A stretch of DNA of 64,000 nucleotides, taken from contig QLIY01000032.1 in assembly GCA_003260075.1 (NCBI GenBank), positions 298,500-362,499 of the forward strand, written 5' to 3'. Under the pieces are notes generated by a model. The model worked only from the letters and a program-made list of their open reading frames with translations, did no database searches and was not told where the DNA came from. Position 1 is the first letter of the stretch, and each line of letters starts with the position of its first letter. A program made the position numbers and the translations under genes. Origin of the DNA: Phallusia mammillata. Lineage: Eukaryota > Chordata > Ascidiacea > Phlebobranchia > Ascidiidae. Shown one piece after another: positions 49,751 through 61,409 of the stretch.

Positions 49751-52700
49751 GTTTCCACTTCACTATGAAGGGGCCCCACAAAGACGATTGTTCTTTCCTG
49801 AGTGGTATTTTACTATGGTGAAACCCAGGGAAGAAATGCCAAGCAACTATGTCAGATTTCATATTCCAGCAGAGTATGTTGTAATTTTTTATTGTTGCGT
49901 TTTTTAAGCATAGAAATCCCCTTTTTTATTTTTAAATGTATGAAACCTTTCATAATAACTGCAGTTTCTAGGCAACCCAAAGATCAAAAGTTTGTTCCAC
50001 AAGCTTGTCACTGATCAACAACAGATAGCAGAGCTTAAAACATATTGTAGACATACTGTTTTTTTTTAATTTTGTCAAAAAAAGTCTAACACCAGATAGT
50101 GGCGTCTTTAAATGTTAAAATTTGTATCAGCAAAAACCTATTCATCTTCCTGCAGAAGTAAATTTTCCTCACTGAGTGTTTCTTTTTCTAGCATGACAAA
50201 ATATGATGTGAAGGAATATCTGGACAAGCTCTACAATGTTTCTGTTGTCAGTATCACAATGGGAATTGTAAACTACCAAAGATTCAAAGCACCTAACCCG
50301 TGGAGGAAAAACTCCTATACGTGGAAGTTTGTTGATCCTTGGAAGATTGCTCATGTCTACCTGGTATCACTCTTGATTTATAGCAATTTCAGTTTAACCT
50401 TTTTTTTAAATAATGTAGTGGAACTATTTCTTAACTAATAATATATATACTATAGTTTGGCATTCAGGAATCAGGATACATACACAGAATATGTGATTTA
50501 TCTTTTTATTTCAACAAACCAGAATATGTAATTAAGAGTATTTTTTTGTATATGCTACAATTTTGGATTCAGCTAGCAATGAATAAGAGCACTGTTTTTT
50601 ATATTATAAAATCAAGCAGTTGTTCGTGGTGGGTTACTTCGTTTTTAATATTTTAAATTTTAGCTCAATGGGCCTAGTGCAGGGGTCGGCAACATTTAAG
50701 CGACGCATGCCAATTTAAGTGTTATTTCCATGTGTTAATGACTCGCGTGCTAATGTTTTATATAGTGGTTCGTGCCAGCAGATATCAATAATAAAGAGAA
50801 AGCAGAGTGTTTTGTGCATGTAAGGCCGAATTTTATAACAATGGCTAGGTAAAAACTATAAACAAGCAGTGTAACAGGTTAAATTGTTACTTTAATATAA
50901 ACACGCCAATCGTTGGCATGCCATGAAAAACCACCTCGCGTGCCAAGTGCGTACCAGTGGTTGCCCACCCCTGGCCCAGTGGTTACCTTTACAGCCCATA
51001 ATATGCATACACTGGAAAGCCCAAGGTTTACAATTGTGGAGGTTTAATGCAGAGTGGGTGGTCTCTGCTTCATGCATAGACTGAAGTTTTAATAGGCAGT
51101 ATTTTCATTAGAAATCAGCCTGTTTAGCCCCGGTATATGGTTTATTAAGTTAGCACGCACATTTACAGTTTTGGTGAAGGTGTTGTACCTTGGAAGTGCT
51201 TTAAACTCTCTAAACATGACTTTGGTTAAATGTAAGTCAGGCTAAACATTGTTGATTAACACAATGGTCGCAAAAAGTGTTTATGAGAGCCACAAAAAGA
51301 TGGGGTTACTGATGGTCAATTTGTGGGTATTGCAAAACACAGTTAAGAACATTTTTGACAAATAAACTCGAGAAACAATACCGGAAATGTGTGTAAAATT
51401 AGGCAAAATGTTATTGTTAAACACTAAAGCAGTGGTTCTTAACCTGGGGTGAGATGGTTTCAGGGGGTCCACGGAGGGGAATATGTTAAGTATCATTAAC
51501 CAACAGAAGAATATTTTTAAGTTTCTCAACCGTTTTTACAATCCTGCATGCGAGTGCGCGCTGTTTATTCCACCTTAATTGGGCCAAGAACATATACTTT
51601 TTGTAATTGTTTTCGCTATTGTGATATCATAACACACATGGACAAAAGACTTTATAGGACAAGTGATTTGTGAAGTTATATATACCAGAAATATTATCAA
51701 TTTCATGCGTTGGCCACTAAAATACAGAAACGTCGTTGATTTTAAAGGACTGTGAAGGCGGATTTAAATGCTTCTAAAGCATGACAGGGTATAATGCAAG
51801 AAACGTGAAATATAAAAAGACTTATGGTAAATTTCGTTGGGGGTCCGCAGACTTACAAAATTTATAAAAGGGGTCCGTGACTACAAAAAGGTTAAGAACC
51901 ACTGCACTAAAGATTGGGTGCTATTGAAAACTGTGTCAAAAGGCCATTAAATGGTCATTTGGCACTTGCACCGTGAGAGGTTACTACTGGTCAATGGTAT
52001 ACAGTTTCCGAAACAAAATAAATTGAATAACAATTTGTTACATATTCCTTTGCTGCAAAATATCTACCTAATATGTCAACTGTCTGTAATACTGTTCGAG
52101 TTTTGTAGGAAAAGTTTTAACTTTTTTAAAAAACTGGCCTTGTACGGCTGTAGGTCAGAGCTAGAGATAAAATTCTCAGAGGATTGGAAGTGTAGTTCTT
52201 TTTTACTACTATTGTAAATATATGACTATATAATGTAAAAGAGTATGGACAAAACCTTTTTAAGTTTAGGTTGATGCTTTCTACTTTTTTGTCGTTAAGA
52301 GTCCAAATATAAACGCCTTATTTTTGCCTTAACCAATTTGAATAAGAAACATGTGTGGGGACCCATTTGTTTGGTAAATAAAATATAGAATATATAAAAT
52401 ATAAATATGTAGGAAAGCCACCTTTTCTAATTGGTTAATGCCTCAAGTTTATGTTTACAGGCTCTTTAGATTAGAAATACAGAACCTAGTGCAGGGGTGG
52501 GCAACCTGCGGCTCCAAGCCACATGCGGCCCTTGATTAAAGGTTGTGCGGCCCGCAGAGACACTTGGATTTCAAATGTACTGGCAAACGATTTTTTTAAA
52601 GGAGATTAATGCGCCCCATGCTATTTTCTGCAACCTGACAATATGCTGCTAGAATCAAATGCGAATTTTACTTGTAGTAAGGCATTTTTGGTATGCAACG

Positions 52701-52916
52701 AAGTAAAATAACATGTGTTATATAAATTAAGCCTCTGTCTATTTTGGTTTAGTACGTATGTCTTCCTTTATCATAGGTCAAAGATGTCAACGATTTGGTT
52801 TCGGGCCTGCTTACCACTCTGACTTACACACAAAAGACATACACCTACATGTAGTAGCGGAATTCACATTTTTTGTCAGTCAGTTCTGTCACAAAAGTCA
52901 TATTTTTGGCCGATTC

Positions 52917-52984
<68 letters not shown>

Positions 52985-53673
52985 ACCCTCTTTCCCTAAC
53001 ACGGGTGGTTAGATTCTAGGGCCCCCGCGTCTGGTCCCGCCATCGTTTCCCCCCAGTCGTGTTATACTCATTCTGCGCCACACTCACTTTCTTGTGAGCA
53101 CCCGACACATAACGCTTCATAATACGGTGTAGCTGCAGCGCGTTCAATCCTGAGTCCACCAATTGTGCCCGACACTTTTTTGCGCTTCATAACGTTTTAA
53201 CGTTGCGCAGCTATTTCCGGCTTGGTGATTGTTTTAATGCAATTGTATTACTACATTGTCTTTCACTAAGCGAAATAAACTCAACTCAATGCTAACCGGT
53301 TCGCTGATCTCATAAAACGGTCCTGTAGGACCAGTGCAAGCCGCTATATCCCACCACTGCATGTGGTCATGACACTTGAAACAAATATTATAAAGTTACA
53401 AAAAGTCATTTGTCTGTGGTTTTTGGTTTATGAGTTAAGCAGTTTGGATTTGTGATGTTTGAAATTTGTACACAGGCGAATGGAGACACTTTCAAATTTC
53501 CCGATGTGTTTCAACTGAGTCCTGAAGATGCAGAGGAAGATGATGCTGATTCGATGAACGAGGAAACTCATACCTTACTAGAAATTGAGGAGAGAATGAA
53601 AAAACTTTTCAAAAAGCAACAGTCACAAACCTCAGATCGGGACAAAATTTATTTTGACAACCGATGGTTGTGA
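49751..53673 (+). CDS. MRPL23: Mitochondrial ribosomal protein L23 (uL23m), first exon not found
   Basis: Three visible exons: 49751-49873, 50192-50363 and 53476-53673, GT/AG and in phase, giving 163 residues to the stop. The reading FPLHYEGAPQRRLFFPEW... MTKYDVKEYLDKLYNVSVVSI... AHVYL|ANGDTFKFPDVF follows the order and key residues of animal MRPL23, a protein of the mitoribosomal large subunit that binds 23S-type rRNA near the exit tunnel. Only a handful of N-terminal residues are missing, to judge from the usual 'M..R-PLYR-G-PQ' start of the family. Exon 2 begins with one base of a split codon, so the first exon must end after two bases of a codon. The tail (EDAEEDDADSMNEETHTLLEIEERMKKLFKKQ) is acidic then basic, as in relatives. 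AATAAA at 53696-53701 lies 23 bp after the stop. Intron 3 is 3.1 kb and packed with transposons. Confidence 0.9.
50690..50973. mobile_element. hAT-type MITE in MRPL23 intron 3
   Basis: Begins caggggtcggcaacat and ends 'gttgcccacccctg'. Flanks gcctagtg and gcccagtg agree at 7 of 8 positions, an old target duplication. Confidence 0.78.
51430..51904. mobile_element. hAT-type MITE in MRPL23 intron 3
   Basis: Terminal repeats cagtggttcttaacctgggg and 'aaggttaagaaccactg'. Perfect 8-bp duplication cactaaag at 51422-51429 and 51905-51912. 475 bp, no transposase. 'ggggtccgtg' and 'ggggtccacgg' motifs extend the inverted repeats. Confidence 0.9.
52492..52580. mobile_element. Left end of a hAT-type element
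   Basis: Starts caggggtgggcaacctgcgg and continues with 'acatgcggcccttg', as in the complete element at 62927. I found no right end before the C-run at 52918, so it may be truncated or broken by the assembly gap. Confidence 0.5.
52918..52984. repeat. Long C-run (67)
   Basis: 67 uninterrupted C in MRPL23 intron 3. No direct copy across it. Probably a sized gap filler. Confidence 0.7.
53017..53288. mobile_element. SINE-like repeat, copy 3
   Basis: Same family as 6948 and 37613: 'ctggtcccgccatc' at the start, 'cactttcttgtgagcacc' and 'ataatacggtgtagctgcag' inside, 'gcgaaataaactcaactcaa' at the end. Confidence 0.65.
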
Positions 53674-53786
53674 ATTTTATTTTAAGTTTTATTTCAATAA
53701 AAGCAGTGAAGCCCTCTTTCAGAGTATCAGAGCAACGTTTTATGTTTACAATTTTGGTTAAAACTGGTTCATGGGTTGGGTTAGGG

Positions 53787-53884
53787 CAGCGGTTCTCAAA
53801 CTGGTGGTTCGAATCCCGTGAACGACAAAGGGCAATTTTTACTGGGGCGGTGGTCCATCGCCTGAAACGAGTTGAGAACCACTG
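53787..53884. mobile_element. Very short hAT-type MITE (98 bp)
   Basis: cagcggttctcaaactggtg to 'cgagttgagaaccactg'; perfect 8-bp duplication ggttaggg at 53779-53786 and 53885-53892. Lies just downstream of the MRPL23 polyadenylation signal. A partial copy is present in the duplicated block that follows. Confidence 0.88.
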
Positions 53885-54237
53885 GGTTAGGGTCAGAGAT
53901 GTACAGAGTCTGATTTCTTATACTCCGACTCCACTTCAGGCTGGGAAAAATCGACTCCGGCTGCTGATGAATATTGCAAAACCACTCTTGACTTTTGTTA
54001 ATAATCCATTTAACAAACAATAGTCGCCCCCCCCCCAAAGGGCAATTTTTACTGGGGCGGTGGTCCATCGCCTGAAACGAGTTGCGAACCACTGGGTTAG
54101 GGTCAGAGATGTACAGAGTCTGATTTCTTACACTCCGACTCCACTTCAGGCTGGGAAAAATCGACTCTGGCTGCTGATGAATATTGCAAAACCAGTCTCT
54201 TGACTTTTGTTAATAATCCATTTAACAAACAATAGTC
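53827..54237. repeat. Direct duplication split by a C-run
   Basis: Block 53827-54026 recurs at 54037-54237 with a few substitutions and small indels; C-run 54027-54036. Confidence 0.82.
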
Positions 54238-54990
54238 CTTTTAACTAGTGATCGTGTTGGCGAAAATGAAAGTTTAGGCATCAATTTCATGCAATCAAAA
54301 AGTTTAAATATCGGAAAAACAGCACATTCGGCACTACGGCTCGTCACCCCTGGTTAGTTTACCGGAATTTCCTGGACATGTCCGGAGTTGAGGCGGGAAA
54401 TTCTGTGTCCGGAAATATTTTAATACACTCGTAATGTCAGGAATTCTGTATGTAGTTCTTAAAGTGGCCGAAATTGCTTTCCCGGGGTGATTCAAGCAAG
54501 GAACAAATCATCACAATAATTTTCAAAAACGACTGATTAATGTTTAAACCGGTTTACCGTTGTCTGTGCGTTTTTTTTTTATACACAGTGCTATGTGAAA
54601 CGCACTAAAAATTCGAAATCAAATACCGTATTTACTCGATTGTAAGCCGCGGCTTATATTGTTTTATACCTTCCGTTTGTGCGGCTTATACCGATATTAT
54701 TTTCACACTCCAACTTTTTAATTTATTTGGGGTTAAAAACATGTACCTATGCATGTACAGATTTTGAACGTGCGAATCTAGAAGCTGAAATTCCTTGGAC
54801 CGCTGTGAAAAAAGTTTGGCGGTCTCTGCATTAAACTAATTCAATTCCCCGTAGACTCGGGCCGTAGTTTGTTGTGACCCCTGATCTTAAGCAATGATAG
54901 TGACAACCATATATTTTGTTTCTAGTGAAAGTTTATTAATTAGATTATCACATTTTAAAGCTTTATGGTGCTCGGACATTTTACGTCAAC
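54238..54990. other. Intergenic with a 'ccgtatttactcg' repeat
   Basis: At about 54624, accgtatttactcgattgta followed by 'gccgcggcttata' looks like the end of a dispersed DNA element common in animals. I could not find its partner end. No gene. Confidence 0.4.
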
Positions 54991-55566
54991 AACATGATAC
55001 TAACATTATTTTAAGGCATTAATTTAAGGGGTCCAACACCTAAGCCTAGTTGTCTCTACTTCGTCTTTGAACGTGCGAATCTGAACGCCGAGATGCTTCA
55101 TGCCTCTTAAAACAACAGCAACAAATAAAAGTGCGCATTGAAGATTGTTTTCCTCTAATTTTTGATCCTTTTAAATTCTTGCTTTTAGCCCCCCCCCCCG
55201 TCTTTTAGTCATGTCGAACAAACGCTTTTCCGTAGTCCCATCTAACCCTATAAGAACTGCGTGTGTACTTTCACCCGGTCCCGTATTTTAGTCATGTCTA
55301 ACAAATGCTTTTCCGTAGTCCCGTCTGGCGCTATAAGAACTATATGTGAACTTTCACCCAGTCCNACAACATGATACTAACATTATTTTAAGGCATTAAT
55401 TTAAGGGGTCCAACACCTAAGCCTAGTTGTCTCTACTTCGTCTTTGAACGTGCGAATCTGAACGCCGAGATGCTTCATGCCTCTTAAAACAACAGCAACA
55501 AATAAAAGTGCGCATTGAAGATTGTTTTCCTGAATTTTTGATCCTTTTAAATTCTTGCTTTTAGGC
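54991..55566. repeat. Duplicated block around a C-run and an N, with an 82-bp tandem repeat inside
   Basis: Block 54991-55188 is repeated at 55366-55566. Between the copies lie a C-run (55189-55199), two tandem copies of an about 82-bp unit starting 'ttttagtcatgtc' (55200-55281 and 55282-55364) and an N (55365). The tandem unit may be genuine; the outer duplication fits the joint pattern. Confidence 0.75.
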
Positions 55567-55800
55567 AAAATAATTTGGCATTTACTATTCAACCTGTGGT
55601 GTATTGGATTAAGGATACTACAATACAATTTATTTTAATATTTTTGTTCGTTTCCGAAATATGGACTAAACTTATGTAAATAAATCCAATAAAAATCGTA
55701 AAATTTTATCGATGACACATTAGCGCGAGTTATGATGTATATTAAAGATTATTTAGCATTTTGTTTCTCAAAAAAAATATATTTTCAAAATTGAATTCGA

Positions 55801-55896
55801 ATGCAACCATCGATGTTGCGCGCCTCAACAACGAACAGCTTGCCACGTTTTTTTCTTGCCTTCATACCGCGTGTTGGATGGAAGCCTTGTTGTCTG
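55801..55896 (+). CDS. Possible first coding exon, uncertain
   Basis: ATG at 55801 followed by an open stretch to a good donor (TCTG|GTGAGT) at 55896. Two frames are open: MQPSMLRASTTNSLPRFFLA... from the ATG, and ...NATIDVARLNNEQLATFFSC... in another frame with a more protein-like composition. The segment is GC-rich against an AT-rich background. I could not chain it securely to a later exon, though a weak exon with compatible phase lies at about 57527-57587. Confidence 0.3.
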
Positions 55897-56008
55897 GTGA
55901 GTTTTATGTGAATTATTTGCATTCTTTGCGTAATTTTATGATTTTTAAACATTAATATTAATACTACATTTTAAACATGGTATTGACTTGAAAAAACGTA
56001 ATCATGCA

Positions 56009-56019
56009 CCCCCCCCCCC
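56009..56019. repeat. C-run (11) without a clear flanking duplication
   Basis: Same length class as the joint C-runs. I found no convincing copy across it beyond a weak 'atcatgca' similarity, so the overlap between the two contigs may be nil here. Confidence 0.6.
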
Positions 56020-56096
56020 TTTTTTAAGGTTTGGTTTGGGTGACCGCTAAGTAGTTTTAAGAGACCGAAGTGTTTCATTTAAATACCAAAAAATAG

Positions 56097-56645
56097 ACTG
56101 TAGTTGCAAGTCCAAATTTTGGGAAACCGCTGGAGAAGTTTGGGGGACCGTTTCGGTCCACCAAAACACCTTAAAAAAACACTGATCATGCAGCTTCTAA
56201 AACCATAAATTGCGTTGTGTAGAAAGTATTTATGTATGTTTTCTTTCAGACGTTTGTATTTCTGTGGTTTACCAACTTCAATTCAGTCTATCGACCAACA
56301 AACTTCAATCTATCGACCAACATTCCTCAACTTCAAATATTTATTTGTATGTAAACATATGAGTCTGTTATGGGNACTGTAGTTGCAAGTCCAAATTTTG
56401 GGAAACCGCCGGTGAAATTTGGGGGACCGTTTCGGTCCACCAAAACACCTTAAAAAAACACCGATCATGCAGCTTCTAAAACCATAAATTGCGTTGTGTA
56501 GAAAGTATTTATGTATGTTTTCTTTCAGACGTTTGCATTTCTGTGGTTTACCAACTTCAATTCAGTCATCTATCGACCAACATTCCTCAACTTCAAATAT
56601 TTAATTGTATGTAAACATAGGAGTCTGTTATGGGTCAACCGGGAT
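56097..56645. repeat. Direct duplication split by a single N
   Basis: Block 56097-56374 recurs at 56376-56645 with a few substitutions and a deletion in the 'tctatcgacc' region; the N is 56375. Same structure as the C-run joints but with a different filler. Confidence 0.83.
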
Positions 56646-57720
56646 TGTGGAATTGTTAGGCCTAACTGGCGCTAGGGTGAGTGACCTATTCTTTGCCGAG
56701 GTTGACTCGTAAAGGAAGTCTTCCTCGGTGGTCAAGGAATGGTCCAAGTCTGCAGGAGTGCCACTATGTCAGCAAGTTGGCGCTAGGGCTATAACTAGAG
56801 TGGCACTTATAACTAAGGGTAGGTTAGGTAATATAGGTGGGGTACGTTTGGGATTCGCGCGCCACATAGGGTCTTAGCTTAGTCCGATTTGTAGTTAGGT
56901 GTGGCGCGTTGCTAAATGGCCTTAGCTAAAATAAGGTGCACATAGAAACACGGTCTTGGCATGGCCTCCACCGCATGCGCTGGCCGCGGTGTAGACGATA
57001 CCGAGTAGGGACACCGCTATTCCCAATGAAGGTCCAGGCTCGTGGACCAGAGGGGACCGGCTTGGCATTTTGCCCGAAAAGTTTCGTGAGCCACCCTGGT
57101 AGGGCGCAAACTGTTGTTAATTTTTTTCCAGCCCAGCGGTTGCGTAATTCATTTGGGTCCTTGCGGGGGGACTCTGAGGGCAAGGGCAGTGATGTTGTTA
57201 AGTTATACGCTGTAATCATCACTGGACCCTTTTAAACAATTTTTTGCGCCTGTTTTAACTGTAATAATAGGGATGTTGTGGTTTTGTTTTAGGGTTTTGA
57301 CCAGCTTTTATTGTCCTTGCCTACATCTAGTTCAGTTATTCTTTTTCTGCAAAAGAAAATTTGATCTCGACATCAAGCATGGATATAAGTCACTTTTTCG
57401 ATTGAGTAGTAGAAGTATTGCCTTGTAGTAAAATGCGCTATAATAATGCCCTTGAACCCCATAATGCTGGTCAAACCCATTTGTTTCTTGTGGATTTAGG
57501 TTAACTTACTTATGGTTTATTATTTCAGTTCCGGTTTCTCGCTTGACCCAGCCACCTTGTCATTATGGGGCAATGACAATTTGGGTGGTTGTAAACATGA
57601 CAGACTCACTTTCTACTATTCTAGGCTAATTTGCGGCGGTTGTATGTAGGGCAGTTAGTTGAGGCAAGCTTATGTTGTGTAGTTTTTCGTCGGCAAACAG
57701 GGGCGTTGGTGGTTTCACTT
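56646..57720. other. GC-richer region, no gene called
   Basis: Long frames are open on both strands at 56926-57235, which suggests composition rather than coding. A possible short exon (57527-57587: acceptor tattatttcag, donor GTTGTA) reads SGFSLDPATLSLWGNDNLG in one frame. No known domain or RNA gene recognised. Confidence 0.35.
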
Positions 57721-57925
57721 ATATTTTTCAGGCCTGTCTACCTTTCCTGATAGACACTCTTTCTTGATGCTGGAGAAGAACCAAATGCAACTGCCTTTAG
57801 CCAAGTGCTACTGCCATCCCCCCCCCCCATATTTTTCAGGCCTGTCTACCTTTCCTGATAGACACTCTTTCTTGATCCTGGAGATGAACCAAATGCAACT
57901 GCCTTTAGTCAAGTGCTACTGCCAT
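57721..57925. repeat. Direct duplication split by a C-run
   Basis: Block 57721-57817 recurs at 57829-57925 with three or so differences; C-run 57818-57828. Confidence 0.82.
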
Positions 57926-58392
57926 TTTTGTGTACAGATGTACAGAAGTTTTTACTTGCGCTTTTCCTCTTTCATCAACAAAAATGTGTGCAGAGTCAAC
58001 TTTTTCTATCCTATCATTTCTCTTTAATAAGACCAGTTCTTGGGGGGGTGTAGTGCCTTTTACATCAGCCGTAAAGGTCCTTGTTATTGTGTTTTGTTTA
58101 TTACATATTTTTCTAACCATGTGAACCACCAACGCCAAGTGTTAAGAATGTAGTTTAGAAATCAGAAGAGAGACCTCTGTACTTGGTGGTCAATTCCGAA
58201 TTTCTTTATTCAAGGTGTGTATATTGTGTATTGGTTTACAATTAAATATAAACTGTTTTGTTTTCTTTTTCAGATCTTGCTATTGATTGGAGGATGTTAC
58301 TGTATTGTATCATTTTACCATAATTGAGCAAAAATTGTTTTTGTGTCTTGCTGCAACTTTCAAAGGTAACTGTCATAACAAACACCTTTTTT

Positions 58393-58590
58393 GCAGGTTT
58401 TAACGAAAAGTTGTTTTTGCAGGTTTTAACAAAAAACATTTTTTGAAGGTTTTAACAAAATGCGCTTTTTGTAAGTTTTAACAAAAAGCTGTTTTTGCAG
58501 GTTTTAACAAAAAGTCAGTTGTTACAGGTTTTAACAAAAAGCCAGTTTTTACAGGTTTTAACAAAAATCAGTTTTTACAGGTTTTAGCTA
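58393..58590 (+). repeat. Minisatellite A, about eight 25-28-bp units
   Basis: Units follow the form caggttttaacaaaaagc plus a T-run, so each unit ends in a pyrimidine tract plus CAG like a 3' splice site. Units vary by a few bases and by small indels, so the array is not perfectly homogenised. Confidence 0.8.
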
Positions 58591-58632
58591 TATCGTTTAC
58601 CCTGTTTTTGCAACTGTTTTTTGTTTTGCAGG

Positions 58633-58744
58633 CCCCCCCCCCTGTTAAGAATGTAGTTTAGAAATCAGAAGAGAGACCTCTGTACTTGGTTGTCAATTCT
58701 GAATTTCTTTATTCAAGGTGTGTATATTGTTGTGCCCCCCCCCC
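58633..58744. repeat. Fragment bounded by two C-runs
   Basis: Segment 58643-58734 is flanked by C-runs (58633-58642 and 58735-58744) and copies 58140-58232. Its insertion splits the two minisatellites, so their true spacing is unknown. Confidence 0.78.
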
Positions 58745-58800
58745 TTTTTACAGGTTTTAACTAATATATCGTTTACTCTGTTTTTGCAGCTATTAACATT

Positions 58801-59167
58801 CTTTTTAGGGCCTTTGTCAAAAAAATGTAACTGTTTTTTGTTTTGCAGATTTTAGGGCTTTTGTTTCAAAATGTAACTGTTTTTTTGTTTTGCAGGTTTT
58901 AGGGCTTTTGTTACAAAAGTTAAACTGTTTGTTTTTTGCAGTTTTTAGGGCTTTTGTTTTTAAAATGTAACCCTTTTTTGTTTTGCCGACTTTTTAGGAC
59001 TTTTTTAATATTAAACTGTTTTCTTGCAGGTTTTAGGGCTTTTGTTTTCAACATGTAACGTTATTTTTGTTTTGCAGGTTTTAGGGCTTTTGTTTCAAAA
59101 ATGTAACTGTTTTTTGTTTTGCAGGTTTTAGGGCTTTTGTGTAAAAATGTAACTGTTTTTTTGCAGG
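58801..59167 (+). repeat. Minisatellite B, about eight 41-48-bp units
   Basis: Units follow gttttagggcttttgt, then caaaatgtaact, then a T-rich run ending gttttgcag. Every unit boundary reads gcag|gttttagg, a good splice acceptor next to a GT. A smaller relative, gcaggtgtagg, occurs twice at 59358-59396. Confidence 0.82.
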
Positions 59168-59538
59168 TTTACTGTTATTCACTTTTGTTTTTAACATCAA
59201 CGGTAATGAATTTAATTTGTAGATTAATTGTTGCTTGTTTTAGTGGTTTTGTAGTTATGTCTTCTTTTTTAAAAAATTAACAGGTTTTGTTTTGCAGATT
59301 TAATGTTTTATGTTTTGCAGAGGACTGTTTTCAATTGTAGGGTTTTAATATTTTTTTGCAGGTGTAGGTTTTTTTTTCTGTTTTTGCAGGTGTAGGTTGT
59401 TGTGTAGCATGTAGTCTAAAACAGCTTTCAAAATTTGAGTGGAATCTTGATTTAACAATCACCTTGTAACTTGTAAGTACTCTTTTGTACTGTACCCATC
59501 TTGTCAGCACTTGTTGAATATTAATTCTGTTATTTTAG

Positions 59539-60603
59539 ATGTTACATCATCCAAACAAGTTCTCCAGCAGTTACTTCAATGAAGGCACAAAAGAAATTAT
59601 ATTCAAGGTACGAAAATCAATTTGGTGTTTTTGTGTATGTTGGGTGAATTTTTANAAAACTCTGCTCCCATGAGTCTGAGAGTCTCTATATATTTTTAAA
59701 ATGTAAACATAACTTCCCCCCCCCCGTGATATTTAAGGTACAAAAATTGATTTGGTGTTTTTTGTGTATGTTGAGTTGTAAATGGTGCATTTTACACCAG
59801 TGTGTGTACATTGACCACCATTTTTTTCCGATTCAATTTTATCCACATTATTTAAAGAGATATAAACACATAATTTGAAAAATATTGGAAACAATTTTGC
59901 TTTTAAACAAGTGCGCTGGTGATGCACGCCACAAAATGTGCTTTAAAACTGTAACATGTTTTGGTTAGTGCCTTGTTTTATGACGTTAAACACAAATTGT
60001 CTGCTAATGTTTGGCAAATTTGTTGTTAAGCCAATGACGATCGTTGCAGCAAGGTGTTGCAATTGCGAACTAAATATTATTTCATTTTATTTTGATGAAC
60101 GTTGCTTACTATGGGAAGTTTATTGGGCTTTATGTTTGAGTTCCTGTGGTTGCACACATTAGTGACATCACTTAAAGTGACATCGTATGTTATATCCGCA
60201 ACTTTGTATTTTTTAAAAACTCTGCTCCCATGAGTCTGAGAGTCTCTATATATTTTTAAAATGTGAACATAACTTTTTTTGAGATATTTTTTTTATCTTT
60301 ACTTTTGCATTACAGGATGTTCATTCTCTGGAGATGCAATTGATCTTGATCCAACAAATACTCTTCATTAAGTGATGGTGACATCTCAGTACATACTGCG
60401 ACAGAGCAGGCCTGCAGCATACTGTACAGTGGCAGAAGAGCATCACAGACTTTATTGCAGTGCTTCATTCCACAACTGATATGGCACAACAGGTCGTGAA
60501 AAACAGATAAAGTCAGTCAGGGATCATTCCACAGTGCCTATTAATATTTGCAATATGTGCAAATATTAGGACATTTGTGTAAACAAAAGGTGATAAAAAT
60601 AAA
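59539..60603 (+). CDS. 3' end of a spliced transcript, protein not recognised
   Basis: Exon 59539-59607 (acceptor tattttag, donor AAG|GTACGA) and final exon from 60316 (acceptor ttgcattacag). Joined in phase 0 they read MLHHPNKFSSSYFNEGTKEI... then DVHSLEMQLILIQQILFIK and a stop at 60375. AATAAA at 60598-60603 closes a 3' UTR of about 225 bases. Another frame of the first exon is also open, so coding is not proven. Earlier exons may lie at 55801 and beyond. The intron between the two exons contains a misplaced copied fragment. Confidence 0.4.
59600..60278. repeat. Interleaved duplications joined by an N and a C-run
   Basis: Order is A (about 59600-59654), N, B (59656-59715), C-run (59716-59725), A' (59726 onward), then B' (60215-60278). 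A and A' share 'aatttggtgtttt', and B and B' share 'aaaactctgctcccatgagt'. The A-B-A'-B' order with fillers shows that one contig carrying A and B was placed ahead of another carrying both. Confidence 0.75.
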
Positions 60604-61409
60604 CTAACTGTGTTACCCTTGCTTATTTACAACAAGTGTAAACATTTTGACAAATGAAAAACCATGTATTGTTCCCTATCATAATCAACATGCATTTCCG
60701 ATTTGTTTCCACCTTTTTTCTATAATTGTACTTGTTTTTAGTTCTTTATTGTATTATTATCTGCCTAGCAGGGAACAACTTGTTAAATCTGACTTCATAA
60801 ACAAATTCTTTCTTGAGCAGATAAAACAATTGTAAAAAGTTTACAGTTGCTGGGCCACTTTATATAATTTCATACAACATTAAGCTTAGTGCTTGCATAA
60901 TTTTATGCATTAGGCAACTGAACGCCAATTAAATAGAGGGCGGAAAATGTGACAATTTACTGTACGTATCGTTTAACTTTACTTTCTGATTTGTGTTTTT
61001 TGTAACACTGCAATATTGCTTTATAGCACGTCAGGCATAATGCTTTATGCTGAGTGCATTATAAATTGCTTTGATAGTTTCGATTTGGAACCTTTAGAAG
61101 ATGTATTGCCAAGCACTAACATGTTTTCGTATTTGTTTTTTGTACGACATGCACATTGTTTGTTTTTCACCTGGTTTAAATGCTTTTCATCAAAACATCG
61201 CCTGTAATGATTTGTGTTACAAAATTGTGTCATTGTAAAGAAAATCTTTCCCATAATGCAATGGTTTTCAAGCTATTTCATTTGTTATATTATTATTATT
61301 GTTTATTATTTTGCACAAATTTGTGAGTTTAGAAACTAAGTTTGTCCTTTTTATTTCATTTTTGAGTCAATACAATTATTTTGCTTTACTTTCATGCCAA
61401 CATTTTTTG
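60604..61409. other. Intergenic, nothing supported
   Basis: AT-rich sequence downstream of the transcript ending at about 60620. Short frames only. Confidence 0.5.

Larger units (their letters stand above)
52855..53365. mobile_element. hAT-like MITE interrupted by a C-run and a SINE-like insertion
   Basis: The left part (52855-52917) and right part (53289-53365) match the two halves of the element at 22514. Between them lie a 67-base C-run (52918-52984) and SINE-like copy 3. The SINE probably inserted in the MITE, and the C-run marks an unsequenced gap. Confidence 0.55.

Noticed and set aside
53959-54180. CTGATGA strings in the duplicated block at 53827-54237
   Set aside because: No GAAA at the right distance and no pairing stem, so not hammerhead-like.
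57905-58138. Minus-strand frame with protein-like composition (TPPQELVLLKRNDRIEKVDS)
   Set aside because: The plus strand here is pyrimidine-rich intron-like DNA whose complement is purine-rich and reads as charged residues. No start, acceptor or neighbour exon was found.
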